64,000 nucleotides of DNA from Neelides folsomi (lineage: Eukaryota > Arthropoda > Collembola > Neelipleona > Neelidae): positions 124,001 through 188,000 of the forward strand of contig JAQGBZ010000086.1 in assembly GCA_034687125.1 (NCBI GenBank), given 5' to 3'. A program made the translations under genes and the position numbers. The notes beneath the pieces were generated by a model, which was not told the origin of the DNA, did not search any database, and worked only from the letters and a program-made list of their open reading frames with translations. Below, piece by piece: positions 12,601 to 25,510 of the stretch. Each line of letters opens with the position of its first letter. Within the stretch, counting starts at the first letter, position 1.

Positions 12601-14231
12601 ATCTGTCTCATCTACAGTCACCAAAACTAAAACTTTTTCTCAAACCTTCAAATCTTCGATCCGCCAAACTTCCCTTAAACCCCGCGTCAATTCACTACAA
12701 GTATCCATTCAATACAACTAAATCCCACCAAGACCAAAATCCAGCCAAGATCTAAATCCCGCCAATCCCGCCTCTAAAACCTGCGATTAAAACCGGCGAT
12801 TAAAAAAATCCGCGAAATCTTACAAAAATCAAAATTCCGTATTTGTCTTAAATCCTGAAAAGATCTAACTTGAAAAGTTGTTAAATTAATGATCCGAGGT
12901 GACCTCTAAAACTTTAAAAATAAATAAAAAGTGAATGTCCATTATTGGGTGGAGATTAATTGGAGGCTCGTGGGCTCTCGGGAGGAATGAGCTCAGATAA
13001 GGCATGCGAATTTCGGATTCCACACAAATTCCTCCACCATTTGGTAAATGGGGGAAACACGGGGAGCTCATTTCTTGATTGAATCGATAAAAGAGCCAAT
13101 TTTCCCAATATCACGCAAATGGACTCGATTTGATATATACACACACTGCCCTTTACTTAAATATACCAAACACCAAGTCTGCACATTCTTACCTAAACTT
13201 TCAGCTCATCCTCATAATAAGCTCAGGAAAGTCGGAATAGACCCAAACCCCCGAAAACTCCAAAAACCCGAAAACTCCGAATAGACCGAAAACTCCGAAT
13301 AGGGCAAAAACAGTGAAAACAGAAAGGTGGAAAATTACATCTGTTCTTTCAAGCTTCATTTATTTCCTTCCTTTATTGAGGATGAGCACATTGCGGTCAT
13401 CGCAGTGGCCCAAAGCTCCATGTCCAATACCAAATCCCTCCACCGCCAATAAAATCCCTTCCAAACATTAACATTTTAATCCTTCATTAAACTCCGGCTC
13501 ACATTCAATGGAACCAGAAGGGAAAAACGGGTTTGTGAAACCGATCGACTCCCGACCTTAAAATTTAATTTTACGCTCCTCATCAAACTCCAGTTCAAAA
13601 TTCCCTCACTTTAACGAGCTCCAACATACTCAACAACTTTAGGATTCAACATACTACAACAAGAGGGAAACTCGAAAAAGCTCTAACGATAATTATTATT
13701 ATTTTATTGGCCCACTTGTCATATAACAATAAATACAATCAATTAACATATCAAAGACTTCATTGTTGGACAAAGGCGATGAACCCGAAAACATTTCATC
13801 AATTCAATTCCTTTTGAATAAAGGTGTTTGGGATTCTCTCAGCACTTTTGCCATCATTCTTCATTTCTCCCATCATCCTTATGATTATTATTATGATGAT
13901 TCTTCTCCTATTTTTGGTTCGGAGAGTGATGAGATCTCGACGTTGGTTGATGATCATTCATGTTCTCATTATCATTCTCCCCCTTTGGCCATTATGTCAC
14001 ATAAGATGGGAAGTTCTCTAGTGAATTTCTCCATCATTATTACACACGTCCTTATATTTATTTATTTTACACTTACAGGTCCTATTCAAATAATTACATG
14101 CAAACATACATATACTCATATGCAAACCATATCCATACCATACATACAGAATACCAATTGGTATAGAACAAATGTTTGTATACATATATGGCATGTATGT
14201 ATTGTATATCTATAAGGTGTATTTAAAAATG

Positions 14232-14310
14232 GAGAAAATGTTAAATATATTTAGAAAAGAAGAAGGGTCGAGATTTGTGAGTCGACCCTTTGGCTAATAA
14301 GCATTTTCTC
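14232..14310. other. Nested hairpin with two perfect 9-bp stems
   Basis: The outer stem is GAGAAAATG (14232-14240) with CATTTTCTC (14302-14310). The inner stem is AAGGGTCGA (14263-14271) with TCGACCCTT (14282-14290) and a 10-base loop. The inner gaps are 22 and 11 bases. It lies at the right edge of an AT island, just where the + strand turns from C-rich to G-rich. It could be a structured RNA or an extruding DNA element; no known RNA family is recognised. A single 9-bp stem is expected by chance, and two nested perfect ones are less so. Confidence 0.55.
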
Positions 14311-14628
14311 TCCTCCTGTACAAATTCACTTGTATTTTTAGAAGTCACATTAAGGCCAACCCCTTCGTTAACGGGAAGAATTTGAAAAAAGTGTAAAAAA
14401 CATTTCCTATATACAACTGGTAAGAAGAACGGAAGAACCACGGTTTGTAATAAAAAGCGTGTAAAGGATGCGGTGAAGGGTTCTGGTATTGAACCGAAAA
14501 AAGAAAACACGGCCTTACACCGCTCCGTCAACTCATTCCAAATCCCTTCAACTTCCTCTGTGTCAAACTCCGGCCCAACTTCGAAGACTCTACGACCCCT
14601 TCCCTTAGTTCACTTCCAATACACACCA

Positions 14629-14675
14629 AACTACCCGGATAGAAACTACCCGAATATATAGAAACTACCCGAATA
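14629..14675. repeat. aaactacccgaata repeat, three copies
   Basis: Three copies of aaactacccgaata or aaactacccggata occur at spacings of about 14 and 18 bp, starting near 14629, 14643 and 14661. Short slippage array in a C-rich part of the + strand. Confidence 0.8.
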
Positions 14676-15349
14676 CACCTCAGGCCCCGAATCCCAAAAT
14701 TCCAAATGCACTCGAAGTGAAGAAAGTGAAGGGATGTTGAAAGTTGTAAAGTTGTGAATGGGTGAAATTTGCAAAGGAAGAGATTTATCCACTCCAATTG
14801 AATAAAAGAAGAGGAGAAAGATGGATGAGATATTTGCATTAGGAAGTGACTCTGGAAGGCATTTAGCACTTTCCCCATTCCACTCAAACCAACCCTCGGC
14901 TTTTAATCCCTCAACGCGAACTTCCAAAAGATCCAACATATACCTAATATAAATAGTGGACATTTGTCATTGACAACTGACAAAAGAAAAGGAAACCCTT
15001 CCTTATAACTACCTATATAATATGGTATATGTATGTATAGTATTTAGTATCAGTATATCCCCATACAAAACATACAGATTTAAATACATTCTATACATGT
15101 ACTATTCTGTTATTTGATATTTTCTTTATGTATGATATATTCTATACACGAATAGAAAAAAAATCCACCCTCAGTTGAAAGTTTGTAAAATTCCCTTTCT
15201 GAAGATTTCCAGTAGAGAAATTCCGCAGTGTTGAAAGTCCGTAAAAGTATGAAAGAATTTTTTCCAGACACCAGAGGTAAACACAAAAGCCGTATCATCC
15301 GAGTTGTTCTATTCCGTATATATCTCTAATAGTCCAAGAACACCTTCAC

Positions 15350-15490
15350 CATATTTCCAAAGTATTCGAAGAAATATTTGGAGTTTATTTGGGAGTTGAA
15401 AGTATTTGGTCCTACTAAATATATTTTAGTATTTGGGAGTTTCTTCCTATTTGGGAGTTTTGGTCCTATTTGAGAATTTTGGTCTTTGTG
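15350..15490. repeat. tatttgggagtt degenerate repeat
   Basis: Words such as agtatttgggagtt, tatttggagtt and tttggtcctatttg recur at about 20-25 bp spacing over 140 bp. The + strand here is G- and T-rich. No coding frame of note. Confidence 0.7.
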
Positions 15491-15904
15491 TGTATTCTTG
15501 GTCTGTCTATAGATCTAAATGGAATAATAAAAAAAGCGTAGTTTGAGTAAAAGTTAAAGGAAGAACCTTTCACTCTTCTTTTGTATTCCCCTGAGAGGGC
15601 CGTTTCCCTTATTACACTCTTCCTCAAGGACCAGAAGTCATGTTCACGGGAGAAAGTTAAATAGAAAAAGGAGGAAACCAATAAACCCCTTTCAACACTT
15701 TTTTCCCTTCATCATCTTTCCGTGTGGTTCTTAATTTGAATCTTTTATTCACCAGATGATTCCCCTTTATTCAACATTTTTTAATCCTACAGGATGAGAC
15801 CAAATAAGGGGAGAATTCTCCACAATGAACCTTAAAGGAAAGTGAGGAAATTGAAAATTTTCTTTTGTGCTTCCCATTCCTATTAAAAGTATCTCATCTC
15901 CCTT

Positions 15905-16150
15905 CTTTACACTATTTGCACACTATCCAAACATTACATATATACAGACATTACGTATGTACCATATACAATATTCCCATATATTTACAGAACATCCAAC
16001 AATGCAGGTTATATTACAAATATAAAATATACACAAATGTGTGTACTGTATGTACACATTTATGTGCACTGTACTTTTATATTAAAAAACCTCTATTTAC
16101 TTTCCTTATATCATTACGTATGGTATATATGCATATATTAGTAGTACATT
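15905..16150. repeat. AT island with skew flip
   Basis: A long run of tatacag, catatac, gtgtgtac and tatgtac words. The line at 15901-15960 has 15 C to 4 G. To the right, 16201-16260 has 20 G to 4 C, and 16321-16380 returns to 20 C against 5 G. This shows a full cycle of the window-wide asymmetry within about 500 bp. Confidence 0.6.
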
Positions 16151-16845
16151 TTATGAAACTATTCAAGTCGTAAAAAACGCGTTCTTCTCAAATGAGTCCA
16201 GAATTGAGTGAAGGGGAAGCGGGAAAGTGTGAAAAAATTTAAAGTTTAAATGCGGAAGCCTCCAAAAACGGACCGCTTTTGGTTCAAACAGACACAGGGG
16301 AACTTTTATTGGTTTTCTCCTCTCTGTTTCTCCCATTCTTCTCCCCATTGAGAAAAAATTCTCTCTCCCTTTGAGTTCCTTTGTATCCCCGCACATTCCC
16401 GTTTGACCCAGCAAATCCAGTTCCAATTAGACATTCCTTTTTCGCTTCCTTATCATATGTATGCTAACCATGTACAGTATGCTAAGCATTGCATTGTGAA
16501 GACTTGGGTCATGTCATGTCATCTGGTCGCCACCTTTGGTCGACCCAGGAGTTGATAAGTTGAGCACATGTGGGAGTTAAAAGGCGAGTTCCTGCTCCTT
16601 CGTTTCGGTCCATGAACTTTTCCGTCTTGAACGAGGCCATTAAGGGGGAACAGAAGGACCTTAATTTCTCGCCTTGACTCTCTCAAACTAAATACAATGG
16701 ATTTACAATAGAGAAGAACAAAATCTCACACAGGAAAGATATACAGACATGTAGAGAGAAAGATAGCCATTTACACATGGAAGAGATCTCCCATCACAAC
16801 AATAACGTTCATTTCATACACCAACACTCTCCATGTTTTAGATGA

Positions 16846-16950
16846 AGGTTTTAGACTGAGGTTTTAAATGGAGCTTTTTAGACACAGGTTTTAGACGGTG
16901 GTTTAAATGGAGGTTTAAATGAAGGTTTTAAATGGAGGTTTCGTTTATAT
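16846..16950. repeat. aggttttaaatgg repeat
   Basis: Units resembling aggttttagac or aggttttaaatgg recur about seven times over 105 bp with a period near 14 bp. The array is almost free of C on the + strand. Confidence 0.8.
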
Positions 16951-18039
16951 GTATTATGATGCGAATGAGTAGGAGATATCAAACCGAGTATTTGACTATT
17001 CCAAACAAATAGACAAAGGAAGTAACGGTGGATTTACTCCTCTGCTTTGTTGTCTTTGGCTTCACTCCGGACGAGTTAATATCGTACGAGCAATTTATCT
17101 GAGGAAATAAAATATGGTCCGTCTCGGGAAAGGAATTTGGCCTACATTAAAAGGCATTTGTTAATTTCATCCCCCTCTGGAATGTGATTTGTGGAGGGAA
17201 ATGGACAGTTTACAAACCTTCGCTTTCATCTAATCCGCTAATTCGAGAGATAACCAACGCTTCCTAATTCCAATTATTCCTATCATTTCCTTATAACATT
17301 AATCTAATACAGTAATACACATTCCCATACTTCACACATATCCATGTCACATATCACAAATTATATAGCATTAATTATATACCATATATTTATTACAATA
17401 CATAGCATCTTTATAAATATAAAGTTAATATTATTATTAAATTATTAACTAATGGTAAATAAGAAGTAGAATTTATGCCAAAATGACTCATCGAAAATCA
17501 AATGATCCACATATTCCAATTTGCACATTTCTGTCCTCTTGGAATAATAATTGGTGAGTGTGTCAGAAGTTCCATTTGGGAACTTGATCCTCAGTGGAGT
17601 GATCAAATATGGTGACTTTCCCCTCCACATTATCTTATTATTAATTCCATCATTATCCCTTTCCCGAAATCCTCACTCGTCCCAAGGACCTGAATATGCA
17701 TAAATGGAAATGGCGTTCACGGGGCTCTAATTGGAATCGTCTTCATTCAAATGACTCCACCATAAATAAACCCCTCAAGGTGTCAACAGCCTCCGACCCT
17801 CACAAGGAGCTCAAATTATTAAAAGAAATATAAATGCAAATTGTATCAAAATCCCTCAGAGCCCCGAAATCCCCCTCTTACCGAAACAAAAGGCGCCAAA
17901 GTAATTTCTTCTTCACCCCCTTCAAATTCACTCGAATTAATTAAATAATTGAACTTCGAATGAGAACAAAACTCCAACCGCACAAAAACTCACTTCCTAT
18001 CCAAAACAACGTAAAATTCACACAAGCACATAAAAAGGA

Positions 18040-18170
18040 AAATCGAAGGAAAATAATTCAACTGAAGGAAAATATCCAACTGAAGGAAAACGATAAAATG
18101 GAGGAAAATAATTCAAGGAAACTGATAAAATGGAGGAAAATTATAAATTGAGTCAAATGGAAGAAAACTG
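18040..18170. repeat. aaaatggaggaaaat repeat
   Basis: Two interleaved words, actgaaggaaaa and gataaaatggaggaaaa, recur with period about 17-30 bp. Purine-rich on the + strand. The 63-codon frame across it (17960-18151) simply translates the repeat into lysine-, glutamate- and asparagine-rich sequence. Confidence 0.75.
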
Positions 18171-18480
18171 TTAAAATATCTAAATTGAGGAAATTAACTT
18201 GTGTTCACTTTCTGTATTAACTTATGCTCACATTTGCCCATTAAGTTATCGTAAAGTGTAGGGAGAAGATAAAGGGGAAGTGTCGTTGAGATGTTCCTTT
18301 TGTTCTCTCCCTTTTGTTTTGGGTTGAATCTCCTTGTTGGATCTGTGAGAGAAAGGAGATCTCTCTGAGATGACTTTAAAGACCAGAATGAGTCGGAAAA
18401 GGAGTTGACAGGGAAGTGAAGGGGAGAGCTGTTCAAACTTCCACCTAATTTTAGCTAACCCTCACACCCATACAAAATAG

Positions 18481-18629
18481 ACCTTCTCACCATCTTTCTA
18501 ACCATCTCCCCACTATTTCCATTCTCATCTCTTTCTCATCTCAGTTCCATCTCTTTCTCATCTCCGACTCATCTCCTTCACTTTTCCCATCTTCTTTCCC
18601 TTCTTTCCTTCTTTAACTTTAAACAACTT
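18481..18629 (+). repeat. Nearly G-free pyrimidine-rich tract
   Basis: Over 149 bases the + strand contains only two G. It is mostly C and T with scattered A, and includes two exact copies of atctctttctcatctc at 18527-18542 and 18549-18564 (22 bp apart). The opposite strand is a polypurine-like strand, so the tract could adopt triplex or other unusual structure. It ends abruptly at 18630, where ggtttctg repeats begin. Confidence 0.8.
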
Positions 18630-18675
18630 GGAAGATCTCTAAAAGATCTTTATAAGATTTCTTAAGAAACTCCTA

Positions 18676-18755
18676 AGGTTGTTTTCTGTTGGTTTCTGCC
18701 TTTGGGTTTCTGAAGGTTTCTGTTGGTTTCGAAAGATCTCTGTAGGTTTTGTAAC
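18676..18755. repeat. ggtttctg repeat
   Basis: ggtttctg-like words recur at least five times (ttggtttctg, tgggtttctg, aaggtttctg, ttggtttcga, taggttttg) at about 12-16 bp spacing. The minus-strand translation reads PTE-rich repeats, which accounts for the protein-like look of the frame at 18639-18893. Confidence 0.75.
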
Positions 18756-20032
18756 ACCGAAGAACTCAAAGGATTTTAAAGGAGCTGAGAGATCTCTCAT
18801 GAAGACGAAGAAAGACTGAAGAAGCGAATGTGAGCTGAAGAACGAGGAAATTGTTAATGGACCCAAGACACAAACAAACGAAGGCTTCTTCATCCACAGA
18901 GCCCATTACGGCCATCCCCTCCCTCTTTTTGGATTTGAAAGGAGAACTAATAGCTTATGGCCCTTCACTTCCCCCCAAAAAGAAAACTCATTTAGGAGAA
19001 AAGAAAACAAGATTCAAGCATGAATAAATGTATGGCATTCAATGGCCTTTACACAATTTTTTACTCAATGTCATTTGAACCAAAAAGTCTCTCAATTTTA
19101 ACTTCCATATTTAAATTTACATGTATTTAAGATCCATTCATTCACATAACCATTAAATTTGTAAATACAATACAAAAATACTCAAATGCATGGTTAATAA
19201 ATCTATTAAATATGAATGAATCAATCAATCAAACTTCACAGAATTTGAACTATTAATTAAACAAAATAATTTTAATAATAACTTATTAAATTAAAATTAA
19301 CAACGATTGTTTCATCATTTTCGTAAATATTCAAAATTGCTATTTAAATGAGAAATTTGTTGAATTCAATTTGATTTTTGGATTTTTCGGATTTTTGGGT
19401 TTATTAATGTTTAAATAACTGGTTGGCGGGATATATGGATTCCTCGAACGTGGTCCACCAACCTAGAGAGACAAAACAAGTTAAAATCGATTTTTCCCAC
19501 CTTTGGGAAATATGAAGGAGAGTTTAGGGGAGAAAATGAAGTAGGGCGGTTTGAGTCTTTCAGCTCCCACACGTTCCCTCGACCTCACAAACTTTCGATC
19601 AATGTGTGTCAATTTCCATAAATTTCCCCTTCCCGCCCTTCTTAAACCCGGGAAAGGTGGAGCGAAAAGGTGAAGGGGAAATTCCATAAAATCCACAAAA
19701 TAACCTTCGACTTCTTCTCATTTCACTCAGACAATACAAACCTTCAGTCTCAATTTGAAAAAACTAACTTCACACCCAAAATACTCTTTTTCTTCCCTCA
19801 TTTCTTTCCCATTTTATTTCCAATATTCTTTCCCTTTACATAAATACATATATGGTACATATGGTACATATGTAAATATCATATCATCCATATGCATACA
19901 TACTTATGTAATATCCATATATCCTTTCTTTATCATTTTCTTATCTTTCCTATTCTTTCTTTATGCTTTCTTTCATATAGTTCCTTATGGAGTTCTACAT
20001 AGAGTTCTATAGAAGTCCAAATAGAGTTCCTG

Positions 20033-20068
20033 AGTTCCTCATGAAGTTCCAAAGTTCCTCATGAAGTT
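20033..20068. repeat. 20-bp tandem duplication
   Basis: agttcctcatgaagtt occurs exactly at 20033-20048 and 20053-20068. Related words (gagttctacatag, gagttctatag) precede it from about 19990, so it is the better preserved end of a longer decayed array. Confidence 0.85.
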
Positions 20069-20080
20069 GGATCGATCAAG

Positions 20081-23000
20081 TTGAGCTAATAATGTTAAAG
20101 AGGAATAAAGAATTCCAATTTTTTTCAATTGCCTCCAGCCTCCTCCGATTCCTATCAAAATGTTACGAGGATGACAAAACAAGGAGTGGGCCGCTCATCT
20201 TCCCCTCCCGATTCAATTTCGGATCAATTGGAGAACCTAAGTGGCACTGGAGCATTTCCTGTCTTTACACTCAACACAAGAACCTTTGAACAATCTTTAT
20301 ACGCTTTTCACTTCATGCGCCAATACAACAAGTCCTCTTTTGATACATGCAATATACCAAATACAACTGTAATATACAAAATACCTATTTATATGCAAGT
20401 ACAATTGTATCATTTAAAATCATACATACTATATATTTAAACCCATTCCATATAACTTTGATATAATATCAGTTATAAGTATGTAGTTACATACAGTTAC
20501 AACTTCTTGCTTTAACATATTGTAAATCCATATATAGGTACTTCTATATTTACAATTCTCCATACAATTTCAAATAAATTTCTCATACAAATCTTCAGAT
20601 CTTCCCAAGACGCCTGGAAGCATCAAAAGAATAAAAAGTAAGTAATTAAATTTACACTTTCCAACTTCATCTCCAAATCCCTGAAAAGCTTTTGTTCATA
20701 TTTTTCTCTTTTTTTCATTTCCATCTAATCTTCAATTCTTCAATTGAGAATAAAATCCTTCCGTTTCTTATTGTTATGATCTTGTGTTTTAATTTAAATT
20801 CAAGAAAACAATTAGAAAATATAAAAATAAAAATGATAAAAAACTAACCTAACTAAATTCAAATCTTTCTCAATTTTAATATTTTAATAATATTTATTGT
20901 TAGACATATTTATTACATATGGGACATGGCATATTTACATCTTTAAAATTATATTGGAATAATTATTTAAATATTAAAATAAATAATTTTAGTGATCAGT
21001 TTGTAAGTGTAAAAAGGTCTTTGTGTGTGATTAAAGTTGAATGAAAAGGGGGCCTAAAGAAAACACCTGTTCTTCTCCCTTACTCGGATGAAAGTGAAGG
21101 AGGAAGATCCGGACGGCCCCTTGAATAAACTCCAAGAGCTCAAACACTTCTCAATAAGAGGCTTTTTTCTTTCTCGGGGAGTGGGCAAGTTCCGGCGGAT
21201 TACTTTCCACTCTCTTCTCCATTTTGAAGGAAAGTCAACAAAGCCACAAGCTGAGTCAACTCCCAACATCTTCCTTTTACCTGCTCCCAAATCCCACACA
21301 GCGCTAATGAACCACCGCCAAATTCATTACTTTCCTAACCCAAGTTAAAGATCCAACTTACAACTCCCCCAAGAAACAACTTTGTTCTTCAAAGAGGATT
21401 CCAAACAACGAGGGCTAATGGGGATTAATTATTCCGAAGACAAAACATCCAAACTTTACAACAACTTCCTCTTTTAACCAATAACCAAAATACACACTTC
21501 TTAAATTTACACTTCCTCACTTCCTATATAAATATAAATACATGTACAGAATATATGTATATAACATACAGAATATATTTTACAAATATATCAGAAATGT
21601 ACAAATATTATTTCAATTTTAGCTATGTACCATATACAAATTTTACCAGAACCAGGAATCTAAATATTAAAAATGCATGTATGATTATATCATTATTTAG
21701 AATATTTAATCAAAGCGGCATTTTTAAGAATGTAATAAGTATGGTTAATTATATGCAGAGATAAGTTCCAGGTTCGGGTTTTTTGCATAGAAAGGAATGA
21801 AAGGAACATAACGAAGACGAAGGATTTGTGAAGGGTATAAATTGTCACAGCATGTGATAATGAACCCGAGACTTCAACCCAGGGCTTCCTATCTTCACCT
21901 TCGACCTTCACTCATTCGCTCCTTCATTCTCCGTGCTTGGGATGTTGGATCAAAATCCAGTCTATGACTAAAAGATCTTTCTGTTACAAATATACTCAAA
22001 ATGAGAGATCCTTATACAGATCTGTAGCTAGATATTATACTGTGATATCCCAATATATATAATATATCTCGTGTATCACAGTATGTATATCTCATAAGTT
22101 TAAAAGGATAATCCACCAGGTCCTTATAAATACCATCACCGCCAACCACCGCAACGCATCTCAATTACCTCATCCCAAAATATTTTCCCAACGTCTCACA
22201 CCAAGTCAGAAAACATTGGAGAAAGAGATGTTGAACATCTCTAATACTTCTAGGTTCTTTAGATTAATCATTATTTATTATTCAAATATATTCCATTTGA
22301 ACATGACCTACTTCAAACATTTCAAAACAAAGCCCAAAGAGGTTCAAAGTAATCAAAATACAAATGAACCACAATAAAGTAAATACAATTTCGGGATTTG
22401 AAAATATGAAGATCTGAACATTGTGACAATTTATAAATATTTAAATAAATAAGTATATGCAAAAATGCGGGTGTTTTTATTATTTATATTATGCAATACG
22501 CTTTATTATGATTTCCTTCTTTGTAATATTATACACTTGTATCGTATTGTATTATTTAGATCCTATTTACATTTATGAATTTCCATCTTACATAAAATTG
22601 GATAAAATGATATTTTCCCTTCAATAAAACCTTTACGTGACATTGATGCTCAATTTTCTCCCTTGTTCTCCAAAATTCTAACAAATTCACAAAATCCCCT
22701 GAGAAAGAAATTCATCTTGAAAATTCATCCAAAAATTCATTTCGAAAATTCATCCAAAAATTCATTTCGAAAATTCAGAATTCCATTTTTGAAAGTCAGA
22801 AAATCCATTTTGAAAATTCAGAAAATCCATTTAGAAAATTTAGAATATTCATTTTGAAAATTGAAGCTAAGAATGGAAATAACGAGGCTGTTATTTAATC
22901 CTTTATTTTCTCATTATTTTCTCTGTCTCTTAAAACCGAAAGACGAAAATTTGAAATGTCTCCAGAGGTTGAAATTTCCGTCTGACCGACCGCAAATGTC

Positions 23001-24020
23001 CCAAAATTCCCAACTGTTGCAAATATTCATCTTCCCAGAATTCCTCCTTCCCTTTAAGTAAGTAGATTTGGGACTAATTGGAATTGTAAATGCCAGAAGG
23101 ACGAATGAGATACAAATTAAAGGGAATTTCACTCCGATAATAATTCCCTTTCTTCTCCTGATAACAAAAGACGCCTCAAGACCCAATTCACCCAATTCTC
23201 AAACTTTGAATATAAAATGATATAAAATGACATTCTCATTATAACCCCTATTATACCATCTCAGGTTATAAAACCATATATATCCCTATATCAAATATTA
23301 TATCCATCTCTATTACACAATTTACGCATGACATTAATAAACTACCTTTAGTCCTTTTGTTCAACTTGAATGTAAATTTTGTATATTAAACCATTCTTCG
23401 TAAGATCATATACCTGTATCTTCTCTGGGCATACTTAATATGTATAATATATAATAATTATGTATAATATCCATATTAAAATATTTTATATATTAAAATA
23501 ACTAAAAGTAGGACAATGGGAATAAAACTAGGATAATAATTTGAGTAATATAATTTAACATTTTATATCTTCATTCTCTCAGGCCTTTCTCACACCAACC
23601 CTTATAAGACGTATCGTACCTTGAATATCTTGAGAAAGAAGAAGTTAATTTCATAAATTACCACGTATCTCGGCCGTAAGATCTAAAAGGATCTGAAACC
23701 ACAAGAAAGAACCTGAAATAAACCTACAAAGGATTCCTCCATTCCTTTCATTATTTTATCGGCCCTTGATGATAGGGGTCGGATTGGAAGGGCCGACACG
23801 AAGGGCTTCCAAAAAGGCTTCTACACATCTTCACGTAACCTCTACATCAATTCCTACCTGTACATAATTCCAGATAACTTAAGGGATCCTCAGGTAAATC
23901 CTTGTATAAATCCTAATGTAAATCCTAAACCAGACGTAAATCCAAAGTGAATCTATCCAAACTGAGATAAACTTCAGGTAAATCCAGGTATATTTATAAG
24001 CAGGTGAATCAAAGTATCAG
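20081..24020. other. Non-coding block 6
   Basis: No supported gene. AT islands lie at about 20335-20560, 20870-21000, 21525-21770, 22015-22100, 22430-22620 and 23210-23560, which makes this the most island-dense part of the first half. Opposite-strand frames at 21054-21299 and 21088-21348 overlap each other, so at most one could be real; neither has a recognisable domain. At 23870-24000 a loose gtaaatcc repeat is present. Confidence 0.6.
22719..22861. repeat. 25-bp tandem repeat decaying rightward
   Basis: gaaaattca starts at 22719, 22744 and 22769, exactly 25 bp apart. The first two copies are near identical (gaaaattcatccaaaaattc). The array then continues in degenerate form with gaaaattcagaaaatccat words to 22861. 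The plus-strand frame at 22663-22857 is the repeat in translation. Confidence 0.87.
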
Positions 24021-25496
24021 TTTGAACTTGAGCGTATCTCACGTACGCGTCGACCATTGTAAATCCAAGGTCGGTCTAATGGGCTTCCTACATTGAAATA
24101 CATTGAAGTGAAGGTGAAGATCCAAGTTTTGGTTCCTTAACATCTTGATCACGACAAGGGAAAAGTTCGTCGTTGGAGACTCAGGTTGGCGGCCCTCGTT
24201 AAGAGAGAAATGTGGGTGGGAGAGAATCAATCCTTTTTCTATCTCTTGAACCTCCGTTTCTCTGTGGAGGGGCAAGTGATCCAGATTATCATTATTAGAC
24301 TTCTCCGACCCTTTTTCAATGCCCTTGCTGACATAACCAAACCACTCGGTCTGATAGCTCAAAGATAATTCCTATAATTCCTCAGGGTAAACAAACATTT
24401 ATTCTCCTTGTCCGACAATCAACTCCACCCTTTTTGAATCTAATCTTAAAATATAAACCAAATCAAAATGATATCCAAATCAATCCTGAACCAAATCAAC
24501 CAAATCAAAATAATACAAAAAGTATTTCAAAATAAAATCAAAGCCTCACAAAAACTGGCTAACTAAAATAAAAAATCTGATTAATTCCAATATTAAAAAG
24601 ATTTAAAAAAATATCAATCGGAAAAATGAAAATTCCTTTAAAATGAAGAATAAAGAAAGAATAATTGAAGGAATCAAAAGGATGAATTGATGAAAATAAT
24701 GAAAATAAATATTTGTAAAATGACCCAATTTGATTAAAATGGTTCAAGAAATGATGATGAAGGGGAAAGCGCGGAGCCACCGAGGCGGAAATTGACAGAC
24801 TTCATTCCTCTCCACTTTTCTCCGCCCGACCGCCCAACACAGGCGGACCGAAGGGAATAAATTAAAGAGAGCGTAATTTGAAGGGAATTCTCCCATGAAG
24901 TCTCCGGCCGACCAAAAGAAAATTCCGTTTATGACCCGACAGATTAGCCACCGTCAATAAAAGGAAGACGTGGAAGGAGAAAACTCCACATCTGTCGCCA
25001 TCCGCCCGACTCCAATCAATCCACTCACTTAATAACCTCTTTTTAACTATAACTTATATAAACTGAATCTTCCTCTATAAAATAGGCTTATTAAATAGGC
25101 TTATAAAATAACCCCAAAAAATCAAAGTGCATCTGAAGACATCCAAAGGGCCAAAAAACGAGAAAAAAACAATCGCGTCTCTTTGTCTCGTCATTTCTAA
25201 CCACTCCAAAGTAGAACAAAAGTATTATTAAGTCCAGTCAATTCCTCCTTATAAATACTGTATTGTAGTACATATGTATACAAGTTGTATAGAATACATA
25301 TTAAATACATATATGTATGTATTGTACAGTTGAATGTAATGCGGTTGTAATATTATGCTAATTCGAAGTCGAATAAATAATAAATGCCAAAAGGAATTCT
25401 CGCCGTCGCTCGTGTAATCGGTCTCTTGAATTGTAATGAAGGCTCCCAAAATCATTCCCGATACTTCCTTTAATATCCCAAATATTATCATCTAAA

Positions 25497-25510
25497 TAAT
25501 ACCGGTATTA
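25497..25510. other. 14-bp perfect palindrome
   Basis: TAATACCGGTATTA is perfectly self-complementary, and cttctccggtatac words follow at 14-bp spacing (25511-25540). About seven perfect 14-bp palindromes are expected by chance in such a window, so no function is inferred. Confidence 0.6.

Larger units (their letters stand above)
12161..16160. other. Non-coding block 4
   Basis: No supported gene. AT islands lie at about 12165-12270 (weak), 14040-14225, 15000-15145 and 15905-16150. The line at 14041-14100 has 13 C to 5 G, and 14221-14280, after the island, has 14 G to 1 C. The 150-codon frame at 13763-14215 runs directly into an island and shows no domain. Its tail is translated simple-sequence DNA. 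Confidence 0.65.
16161..20080. other. Non-coding block 5
   Basis: No supported gene. AT islands lie at about 16450-16490, 17285-17460 and 19840-19990; 19070-19330 is A+T-rich without the TATA/GTAT texture. The last island contains two adjacent atggtacat copies. Several slippage arrays are listed separately. At 18630 the + strand changes from nearly G-free to G-rich without an AT island in between, an exception to the usual arrangement. Confidence 0.6.

Noticed and set aside
13763-14215. 150-codon plus frame converging on a minus frame at 14241-14531, with a hairpin between
   Set aside because: It looks like two convergent genes with a terminator, but neither product has recognisable features. 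The 3' third of the plus frame is AT-island sequence and the hairpin overlaps the minus frame.
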